A DNA stretch of 64,000 nt, from the NCBI GenBank assembly GCA_040380855.1, contig JBEIIG010000008.1, forward strand, positions 22,337-86,336. The letters are read 5' to 3'. A program made the translations under genes and the position numbers. The notes beneath the pieces were generated by a model, which ran no database searches, was not told the origin of the DNA, and saw nothing but the letters and a program-made list of their open reading frames with translations. Shown here in pieces: positions 57,987 through 64,000 of this stretch; position 1 is the first letter of the stretch, and every line of letters starts with the position of its first letter. The stretch comes from VFMC01 sp040380855. GTDB lineage: Bacteria; Actinomycetota; Acidimicrobiia; Acidimicrobiales; Ilumatobacteraceae.

Positions 57987-59852
57987 TCAGAGCCGGAAGA
58001 CGAAGACGTCGAGGCTGCCTTGCGAGGCATGCACCACGGAACCGTCGGTCTGGCCCACGAAGTAGGTAGTCGTTCCGATCTGCTCGATCTGCCAGAAGCG
58101 GTCGTCTCCCGTCGATCCGTACTGGCGGAGGTCGAGGAGCGCTCCGTTGCTGTCAAACCAGGCGACCCACGCGTCTCCGAACCCCTGAACGTCGGTTGCG
58201 AGTCGGCCGCTGGTGTGGCCGGTCACGACGAGCCGTCCCTGGTTGTCGACGACGATGTCGAACGGGGTCTCGCTGCCGTTGCTGCTTCCGAACATCCGGA
58301 TCCAGCGCAACGTTCCATCGGGGCTGAATGACGCGATGTACGCGTCGGCGTACCCTCGGTTGACCGTGCCGTCGGTGGCGAGATTGCCGAACGTGAGGCC
58401 GGCGACATACACATTGCCGTCCCGGTCCGCAGCATTCGCCCAGTTCCATTCGTAGTGGGCTGAACCCCACTGACGAATCCAGGTCTGGCCGCCCGTCGTC
58501 GGGTCGATGCGCATCAACCAGTTGGAGTAGAAGCCGGTGGTGCCGGTGCCGTACTGCTGGGTCGTCCATCCGGAGAGGTACAGGTAGCCCTCCCCGGCCG
58601 CAGCTCCGGATCTCGGCCGGTACGACAGCCCGTAGCTCTCGGTGAAGCCAGCAGTGTTTCCGTACTGGCGCAGCCAGACCTGATCGAGTTCGCCGCTCCA
58701 CTTGCCGATCCACGTGGAGTCCAGCGCGTCCATGGTGACGCTGGGGTCGAGCTGACCGCCGGTGATCCCGTTGGCGTACACGAATCCTGCATCGTCGACC
58801 GTCAGGTTCCACAGATGGTTGTTGTTCGACGTCGTGCCGAACTGCACTGCTCGACGTAGCGCGCCGCTGTGTGCATCCAGCGAGGCGATGAAGAAGTTGC
58901 GTCCTTCGCCGATCTTCGAGCCGGGGGCCGTAGCGACGTAGCCCTTGGTGTTGCCACCGAGGTAGAGCTGACCGTTCGCAAAAGCCAGACCCCACGCCTG
59001 TTCGTCGACCGCAGACCCGAAGGTGACCGTCCACACCAAGGATCCGGCGGGGCTGAACTTGTTGACGACGACGTCGACCCCACCTCTCGGCTCAGATGGA
59101 GGCCGGGTGGTGTCGTAGGCGACGTAGAGGTTTCCTATGGTGTCGAGCGCACTCGAGCGGCCGACGCGGTCGATGCCGACGCTACCGAACTGGGCGAACT
59201 GCTGGGGGTGGCTTGGTGCCCCCGCAGGTTGTGCGTACTGGAACACGGGGTGGGAAGGCGTGAGCGACGGGAACCGGCCACGAGCGAGCCCGATCAGTTC
59301 GTCGCCGTTCGGTCGGACGAGGTAGACGCCCATGCCGGATTCGCCGCTCGCCGGTGACACGGTGGCCCTGAGTCGGTACATCGACGGTGCACCGTGAAGC
59401 CGAATGGTGTCGCGGGCCGGATTCAGGTCGACGATCTCGGCGTAGTCGGAGGCGCCTTCGGAGGCCCAATATGCCGTGCGGTCGTCGCCGAGGACGAACA
59501 ACTTCTTGCTGAGTTTGGGTCCGCTGAAGCCAGGCACGTAGGGTCCGCCCCACAGGGTCGTGACCGTTCCCGCGCCTGGCGCATCTGCAGCCGGGTCGAC
59601 CCCGACGAGGACGTCGTCACCGAGACTGCCGGACAAGTCGGTGTCGGGGATCGCCAGGTATTCGTTGCCTGGCGTTCCGAGTTGCGCAGTGTCGCCTGCA
59701 TTGCGCAGCAACAGCAGTGCATCGATCGGATAGCCCCAGGCATGCGCCGGAGAGACAGACCAGGAGAGTGCGAGCAGTGCGACGAACTCCACTGCCCGCC
59801 GTAGGGCTGTGCGGCGACGGGAGGTCGAACGAGAGAGTGGTGTAGTGAGCAT
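57987..59852 (-). CDS. Secreted SBBP-type beta-propeller protein
   Basis: The protein has 621 residues. The basic N-terminus RSTSRRRTALRR and hydrophobic core ending in SPAHA|W form a signal peptide. The first 200 residues contain a unique domain with GNEYLAIPDTDLSGSLGDDVLVG. The rest is a series of bead-like blades (DxxGNVYVAGxT, FSPDGTLRWIRMFGS, DNQGRLVVTGHTSGRL) that match the SBBP seven-bladed repeat. Such proteins are extracellular or envelope-bound; the ligand is unknown. The promoter is leaderless and overlaps an inverted repeat shared with the TetR promoter region. Confidence 0.75.
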   Translation of the reverse strand: MLTTPLSRSTSRRRTALRRAVEFVALLALSWSVSPAHAWGYPIDALLLLRNAGDTAQLGTPGNEYLAIPDTDLSGSLGDDVLVGVDPAADAPGAGTVTTLWGGPYVPGFSGPKLSKKLFVLGDDRTAYWASEGASDYAEIVDLNPARDTIRLHGAPSMYRLRATVSPASGESGMGVYLVRPNGDELIGLARGRFPSLTPSHPVFQYAQPAGAPSHPQQFAQFGSVGIDRVGRSSALDTIGNLYVAYDTTRPPSEPRGGVDVVVNKFSPAGSLVWTVTFGSAVDEQAWGLAFANGQLYLGGNTKGYVATAPGSKIGEGRNFFIASLDAHSGALRRAVQFGTTSNNNHLWNLTVDDAGFVYANGITGGQLDPSVTMDALDSTWIGKWSGELDQVWLRQYGNTAGFTESYGLSYRPRSGAAAGEGYLYLSGWTTQQYGTGTTGFYSNWLMRIDPTTGGQTWIRQWGSAHYEWNWANAADRDGNVYVAGLTFGNLATDGTVNRGYADAYIASFSPDGTLRWIRMFGSSNGSETPFDIVVDNQGRLVVTGHTSGRLATDVQGFGDAWVAWFDSNGALLDLRQYGSTGDDRFWQIEQIGTTTYFVGQTDGSVVHASQGSLDVFVFRL

Positions 59853-59887
59853 CTGATGATTCTACGATTTTCATCAGATAATTGCAA
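59851..59887 (-). promoter_or_regulatory. Promoter and operator of the SBBP gene
   Basis: On the minus strand TTGCAA (59887-59882), a 17-bp spacer and TAGAAT (59864-59859) stand 6 nt from the ATG. The inverted repeat ATCTGATGA / TCATCAGAT (59851-59859 and 59871-59879, 11-bp spacer) covers the -10, the start point and part of the spacer. The word TTATCTGATGA (59881-59871 on the minus strand) recurs upstream of the TetR gene. Confidence 0.6.
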
Positions 59888-59895
59888 CACGCCGT

Positions 59896-60510
59896 TCAGG
59901 CGCTCGGATGCCGTGGCCGGAGTCCGTCGATCATCACCGCCATCACCGCATCGCGTCGTTCTTGCGACTCACTGTGGCGTCCGAGGGGCCCGTCGAGCTG
60001 CAGTGTCAACATGGTGAGCGACAGCAGGAGCGTCTCGAGGGCGAGCGCAATTGTCGCTGGCGGGAGGTCGACCTGCACGATGCCGAGGTTCTGCGCCTCG
60101 GCGACGCGAGCGGCGATCGCGCTCCGAAGTCGATCGAGTGATGGGCTGGCCATGATCTGCGCTGCGACGTCTGGCTCGGAACCGCGCAGGAGGCGGGCGG
60201 CGAGGGGGTGATCGCCGAGCAGATCGATGATTCCCGGGATGAGGCGCAACGTCGGGCCCGCCCCTTGCGCCATCTGCTGTTCGACGGTGTCGACCAAGGT
60301 GTCGATGTCGCGTGCGCACGCTGCGGCGAACATCTCGTCCTTGGTGCCGAAGTAGCTGTGCACCGTCGGCGCCGACACCCGGCTCTGCTCGGCGACATCG
60401 GCAATCGAGGTGCGACGGAACCCGTCGGCCGCGAACTGTCGGATGGCGGCGTTGAGGATGCGCTCGCGCGTTTCGGCGCCCTTTGACGATGCCCGAGTCT
60501 GTGCAGCCAT
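59896..60510 (-). CDS. TetR family transcriptional regulator
   Basis: The protein has 204 residues. The N-terminal helix-turn-helix is standard: RERILNAAIRQFAADGFRRTSIADVAEQSRVSAPTVHSYFGTKDEMF, split by the turn. The C-terminal ligand domain is about 130 residues with no recognised subfamily. It lies between the SBBP gene (same strand, 43 bp downstream) and a divergent lipoprotein gene. The word TTATCTGATGA is found in front of both the SBBP and the lipoprotein promoters, so this TetR probably controls all three. Confidence 0.92.
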   Translation of the reverse strand: MAAQTRASSKGAETRERILNAAIRQFAADGFRRTSIADVAEQSRVSAPTVHSYFGTKDEMFAAACARDIDTLVDTVEQQMAQGAGPTLRLIPGIIDLLGDHPLAARLLRGSEPDVAAQIMASPSLDRLRSAIAARVAEAQNLGIVQVDLPPATIALALETLLLSLTMLTLQLDGPLGRHSESQERRDAVMAVMIDGLRPRHPSA

Positions 60511-60516
60511 GGCTCG

Positions 60517-60571
60517 ATGATATCAGGGTCTTATCTGATGACTTGACTAAACAACTCAAATACTCTAATTT
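60517..60571. promoter_or_regulatory. Divergent TetR and lipoprotein promoters with operator word
   Basis: Minus strand: TATCAT (60522-60517) lies 6 nt from the TetR ATG. Plus strand: TTGACT (60543-60548), 17-bp spacer and TAATTT (60566-60571) lie 6 nt from the lipoprotein ATG. TTATCTGATGA (60531-60541) is 1 bp before that -35, and an ATCAG half-site lies 8 bp further left. This strip is clearly AT-richer than its surroundings. Confidence 0.6.
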
Positions 60572-60577
60572 GTCGAC

Positions 60578-61114
60578 ATGTCCACTCAGCAACGCCTTTC
60601 TCTGATCCTGGCACTGGGAGTCGCGCTCACCGTGCTCACCTCCTGCGGCGGACGGTCAGGCGACCGCCAGTTCGCCGATGGCTCGGCTCTCTCGGTCTCG
60701 TTGCCGGAGGCGTCCTTGCCAGCGGTGTCGATTGCGGCGACAGGGGCCGGACAGGGCGTCGGTGGCGCGGGTTCGGTGACGCTGTCGATGACTGCTCCTG
60801 CCGCGATCAGTGGGTACGTCGAGACAACGGTCGACTGCACGATCGGACGTTCGTACCGTGCGTCGGTAGCGAGTGCCTCGATCAATGGCACGAGCGTGTC
60901 GTTCGACGTGATGGCGTCGCGCTACAAGGGCTCGGGCGCGTACAACCCGACGGTGTCGCTCAGTATCGTTGGCGTCGACGGCACGACCACGTCGGTGGGG
61001 GCGCTGCCGCTGGTGCCGGCCCAACTCGACGACTCCGGCGGGTCGATATCGGTGAACACAGCCAGCGCCGAGGGTCGCGCACTGGCCATTCAACTGACCT
61101 GGCGGTGCAGTTGA
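60578..61114 (+). CDS. Putative lipoprotein, beta-rich
   Basis: The protein has 178 residues. The signal peptide LSLILALGVALTVLTSC ends in lipobox LTSC with lipidated Cys23. The mature protein is Ser/Ala/Gly/Val-rich, with alternating beta-like strands (SVTLSMTAPAAISGYVETTVDC) and a second Cys near the end (TWRCS), possibly a disulfide with the first. No family is recognised. It is divergent from TetR, controlled by an apparently shared operator, and may act with the SBBP-propeller protein in the envelope. Confidence 0.7.
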   Translation: MSTQQRLSLILALGVALTVLTSCGGRSGDRQFADGSALSVSLPEASLPAVSIAATGAGQGVGGAGSVTLSMTAPAAISGYVETTVDCTIGRSYRASVASASINGTSVSFDVMASRYKGSGAYNPTVSLSIVGVDGTTTSVGALPLVPAQLDDSGGSISVNTASAEGRALAIQLTWRCS

Positions 61115-61232
61115 TCGACCAATCGCCGGTCGCGGCCTTCCTGCGGGTTGGTTCCGACCCTGGTCGGCTTCGAGTTCCGGCCGGGGGCGCACTACGGTGC
61201 GCAACGGGGATTCGAGCCATCGGGAGGGGTCG

Positions 61233-63380
61233 ATGACGGTCGAGACACGGCGGTCGTTCTGCCGGTTCTGCCATGCGGGGTGCGCGATCGATGTGGATGT
61301 CGACGTGGAGGCCAACCGCGTGCTGGCGGTGCACGGGGTGAACGACGACCCGATGTACGGCGGGTACACGTGTGTGAAGGGTCGCCACCTCGGCGACCAG
61401 CACCACCACCCAGGGCGCCTCGCCACCAGCCTGGTGCGCGCTGCCGGTGGCTTCGAGCCCATCGCCACCGACCTCGCCTTCGACCAGATCGCCGACCGCC
61501 TGGCCGGCATTCTCGAGCGCCACGGGCCACGCAGCCTGGCCACCTACTGCGGCACCGCGGCCTACCAGAACGCCACCGGCCTGCCCGTGGCCAAGGCCTT
61601 CCACCAGGCCATCGGTTCGCCCAGCTTCTACACCTCCAGCTCCATCGACCAGCCGGCGAAGATGATCGCACCGATGCGTCACGGCGCCTGGCAGGCCGGT
61701 GTGCACGACTTCGAGACCAGCGCCACGGCCATGGTGATCGGCTGCAACACACTGGTCAGCACCTACTCGTTCCCCGGTGGTCTGCCCAGCTACAACCCGC
61801 TTGTGCGCCTGCGTGCCGCCAAAGCGAAGGGCCTCTACCTCATCGTGGTCGACCCGCGCCGCACCGAGATGGCGGCCTACGCCGACCTGCACCTCCAGGT
61901 GCGGCCGGGCGAAGACCCCACGCTGCTCGCCGGCATCATCCGCCAGTTGTTCGTCGACGACCTGCTCGACCACGAGTTCTGCGAGCGGTGGGTCACCGGC
62001 GCCGACGCGCTGGCCGCCGCGGTCGACCCGTTCACCCCCGAGTTCGTCGAAGCCCGCGCCGGCGTGCCGGCCGAGCAGGTGATCGAGGCTGCCCGGCAGT
62101 TCGGCCGCCGTGGCACCGGCGCGGTCAGCACCGGCACCGGGCCCAACATGGCCCCGCACAGCACGCTCACCGAGCACCTGGCCATCAGCATCAACACCAT
62201 GCTCGGCCGCTACAAGCGGGCCGGCGACACGCTGGCCAACCCCAACGGCGCACTCTCGCCCCCCGGGCCGGTGCGGGCCCAGCCGTCGCCGCCCGTGCCG
62301 CATGTGCTCACCAAGGGTGTGCAGTCGCGAATCCGCGGTCTGCACTCGTTCCGTGGCGAGGCGCCCACCAGCACGCTGGCCGACGAGATGCTGTTGGAGG
62401 GCGAGGGCCAGATCCGGGCCCTGTTCACCCTGGGTGGCAACCCGGTGGTGGCCTGGCCCGACCAGCACAAGACCGTCGCCGCGCTGCAGACGCTCGACCT
62501 GCACGTGGCCGTCGACGCCAACCTGTCGGCAACGGCCGAACTGGCGCACTACGTCATCGCCAGCACGCTGAGCCTGGAACGCCCCGACGTGCCCACCACC
62601 ATCGACCGCTGGTTCCCCGAGGCGTACACCAACTACACCCCGGCCGTCATCGAGCCCGCGCCCGAGATGCGTCAGGAGTGGCAGCTGTACACCGAGGTGG
62701 CCGCCCGCCTTGGCGTCACCATCACGCTGCCCGGCGGCGCCATCGACCCCGGCGCCCCGGTCGATGCCGACGACGTGCTCGACCTCATCTACGCCGGGTC
62801 GAAGGTGCCGCTGGCCCAGGTGCGCGCCGACGGTGCAACGCTGCGGCCCGAACTGGCCACGGTGGTGGTGGCCGCCGACGACTCGGTCACCGCCCGGCTC
62901 GACCTGGCGCCCGAGGGCATCGCCGAGGAACTGGCCGAGGTGCTGCGCGAAACCTCGTCGGCCCAGGTGGTGCACGGCTTCGACCCGACCCGGCACACGT
63001 TCCGCCTCACCTCGCGCCGGTTGAAGAGCGTGTTCAACTCGTCGGGCCGGGAACTCGACGTGCTGCGCAAGCGCGAGGGCACCAACTTCGCCCACATGCA
63101 CCCCGACGACCTCGCCGCGCTGGGCGCCTCCGACGGTGGCCAGGTGGAGGTGTCGTCGCCACGCGGCACCATCCGAGCCGTCGTGAAGGCGGCCGCCGAC
63201 GTGCGGCCCGGGTCGGTGAGCATGGCCCACGCCTGGGGCGGCCTCCCCGACGACCCCTCGCCGCTCAGCGAGTTCGGCTCCACCACGGCAGCGCTCATCG
63301 ACGCCGACAGCGGCTACGACCGCTTCACCGGGATGCCCGTGATGAGCGCCATCCCGGTCGCCGTACGCGCCGTCAGCTGA
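61233..63380 (+). CDS. Molybdopterin-dependent oxidoreductase (DMSO reductase superfamily)
   Basis: The protein has 715 residues. The N-terminal [4Fe-4S] site is Cys10-x2-Cys13-x3-Cys17-x29-Cys47 (SFCRFCHAGC ... GGYTCVKG). Next come blocks for bis-MGD binding: VVDPRRTEMAAYADLHLQVRPGEDP (split), FTLGGNPVVAWPDQ, and a C-terminal domain with FRLTSRRLKS and DPDDLAALGASDGGQV-like strand (HPDDLAALGASDGGQVEV). No twin-arginine signal, so it is probably cytosolic, like formate dehydrogenase-type or assimilatory enzymes. The substrate is not deducible; no partner subunits adjoin it. GGGAGGGG precedes the ATG. A GTG 36 nt upstream is a weaker start. Confidence 0.87.
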   Translation: MTVETRRSFCRFCHAGCAIDVDVDVEANRVLAVHGVNDDPMYGGYTCVKGRHLGDQHHHPGRLATSLVRAAGGFEPIATDLAFDQIADRLAGILERHGPRSLATYCGTAAYQNATGLPVAKAFHQAIGSPSFYTSSSIDQPAKMIAPMRHGAWQAGVHDFETSATAMVIGCNTLVSTYSFPGGLPSYNPLVRLRAAKAKGLYLIVVDPRRTEMAAYADLHLQVRPGEDPTLLAGIIRQLFVDDLLDHEFCERWVTGADALAAAVDPFTPEFVEARAGVPAEQVIEAARQFGRRGTGAVSTGTGPNMAPHSTLTEHLAISINTMLGRYKRAGDTLANPNGALSPPGPVRAQPSPPVPHVLTKGVQSRIRGLHSFRGEAPTSTLADEMLLEGEGQIRALFTLGGNPVVAWPDQHKTVAALQTLDLHVAVDANLSATAELAHYVIASTLSLERPDVPTTIDRWFPEAYTNYTPAVIEPAPEMRQEWQLYTEVAARLGVTITLPGGAIDPGAPVDADDVLDLIYAGSKVPLAQVRADGATLRPELATVVVAADDSVTARLDLAPEGIAEELAEVLRETSSAQVVHGFDPTRHTFRLTSRRLKSVFNSSGRELDVLRKREGTNFAHMHPDDLAALGASDGGQVEVSSPRGTIRAVVKAAADVRPGSVSMAHAWGGLPDDPSPLSEFGSTTAALIDADSGYDRFTGMPVMSAIPVAVRAVS

Positions 63381-63413
63381 CGGTGCCTCAGCTGACGGTG
63401 CCTCAGCTGACGG
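63374..63413. repeat. Short tandem repeat between convergent genes
   Basis: CAGCTGACGGTGCCT occurs twice in tandem (63374-63388, 63389-63403) and a third time partly (63404-63413). It spans the stop codons of both convergent genes. The core CAGCTG is palindromic. Replication slippage is the likely origin. Confidence 0.85.
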
Positions 63414-63780
63414 TAAGGGTGGCCTTCATCCCGGCGTGGCCGGGGATGGTGCAGATGATGGTGTAGGTGCCGGCCTTCAGCGTGACGGTGGTGTCGGCCT
63501 TGCGGCCCTTCACCGGGATGTCGAGCTTGATGCCCAGGTCGACGTTCGCGCTGTCGAGCAGGTGCAGGTTGTGCGGGGCACTCGAGTCGTTCACGGCCTC
63601 GATGGTGACCTCGCCGGCAGTCGCCGTGTAGGCATCCTTCTCCCACAGGATGCCCTCGATCGCCTTGACGACGACGTCGGCGTCGCTGGGGGTGGTGGTG
63701 TCGGAACTGCTGCCTCCGCCGCAGGCAGCGAGTGCGAGCGTGGCGGCGACGACAAGGGGGGTGGCGAACCGGATACGCAT
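63403..63780 (-). CDS. Cupredoxin-domain lipoprotein
   Basis: The protein has 125 residues. The signal peptide ends LALAAC with lipidated Cys20, followed by a GGGSSSD linker. A plastocyanin-like type 1 copper fold follows: His70 (SAPHNLHLL), Cys110 (YTIICTIPGHAG), His115 and Met118. It is therefore a periplasmic or outer-face blue copper electron carrier or copper-binding protein. It is convergent with the molybdopterin enzyme, with the tandem repeat across the junction. The family includes many small electron carriers, so the partner is unknown. Confidence 0.85.
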   Translation of the reverse strand: MRIRFATPLVVAATLALAACGGGSSSDTTTPSDADVVVKAIEGILWEKDAYTATAGEVTIEAVNDSSAPHNLHLLDSANVDLGIKLDIPVKGRKADTTVTLKAGTYTIICTIPGHAGMKATLTVS

Positions 63781-63896
63781 GCCAGCAGTGTACGAGCGGC
63801 CGCGTCGCCTCGGCGGGCGGTGATCCAGTTGCTTTCAGTACCACCGTGGTTGACGCCCGATGCCCGACCCGCACGGTCTGGAAGATGACCACCCGG

Positions 63897-63902
63897 TACC
63901 AT
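63897..63902 (+). promoter_or_regulatory. -10 element for kgd (leaderless)
   Basis: TACCAT is followed by 8 nt and the ATG at 63911. Confidence 0.45.
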
Positions 63903-63910
63903 CGCCCCTG

Positions 63911-64000
63911 ATGACTGCGATCGAACACACCAGCCCCGACTTCGGCGCGAACTCGTGGCTGGTCGACGAGATGTACGCCCGCTACCTGGCCGACCCCGAG
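63911..64000 (+). CDS. kgd: Kgd-type 2-oxoglutarate dehydrogenase/decarboxylase, N-terminus only
   Basis: Only 30 residues lie in the window. The sequence FGANSWLVDEMYARYLADPE matches the N-terminal F-G-x-N-x-W-L-V-[DE]-E-M-Y-x-x-[FY]-x-x-D-P start of actinobacterial Kgd/OdhA, the large multifunctional 2-oxoglutarate enzyme of the TCA cycle. The gene continues beyond the right edge. The TACCAT -10 element sets this start. Confidence 0.8.
   Translation, partial: MTAIEHTSPDFGANSWLVDEMYARYLADPE

Overview
This is a GC-rich actinobacterial chromosome segment. The core block from dprA through xerC, a WhiG-type sigma factor, an M23-like gene, rpsB, tsf, pyrH, frr, cdsA, dxr, rseP and ispG has the gene order usual in Actinobacteria. 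NucS/EndoMS, a Kgd-type 2-oxoglutarate dehydrogenase start, a beta-carbonic anhydrase and many apparently leaderless genes (TANNNT 6-9 nt before the start codon) agree with this. The remaining content would fit Acidimicrobiia (Ilumatobacter-like), but that finer placement is inference.

Layout. 1-4,346: a small membrane protein end, tRNA-Leu(UAG), and a leftward glycerol operon (glycerol kinase, a GlpA-like dehydrogenase with a BFD-type iron-sulfur domain, and a second flavoprotein). 4,398-12,114: DUF2461 protein, a HerA/DUF853-like ATPase, two fold-type-II PLP enzymes, carbonic anhydrase divergent from clpP, and a frameshifted lipoprotein gene. 12,271-25,609: comM, dprA, xerC, whiG, M23-like, rpsB, tsf, pyrH, frr, cdsA, dxr, rseP, ispG. 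These cover DNA uptake and processing, translation, nucleotide and lipid precursors, and MEP isoprenoid synthesis. 25,655-29,036: Uma2 nuclease, nucleoside phosphorylase, manA and nucS.

29,305-33,438 encodes a 1,377-residue HD-GYP protein carrying ten cysteine-paired repeats that are predicted to lie outside the cell. 33,442-41,539 is a divergent catabolic cluster around a GntR/UTRA regulator. ALDH, CoA-transferase, FMN-type protein, FAD monooxygenase and DUF3500 run leftward; GntR and a ThDP enzyme run rightward. 41,547-42,811 is an SbtA-SbtB bicarbonate transporter pair, followed by a UbiB-like kinase. 44,677-52,319 is a tight operon of three paralogous PEP-utilising proteins, a DHA2 exporter and a CoA-transferase.

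52,341-64,000 holds a His-rich membrane protein with a duplicated exported domain, cysQ, ettA, a PuuD-like membrane protein, and a TetR-centred trio (SBBP-propeller secreted protein, TetR, lipoprotein) sharing an 11-bp operator-like word. It ends with a molybdopterin oxidoreductase, a cupredoxin lipoprotein and the 5' end of kgd. No CRISPR arrays, insertion sequences, phage genes or rRNA genes were seen.
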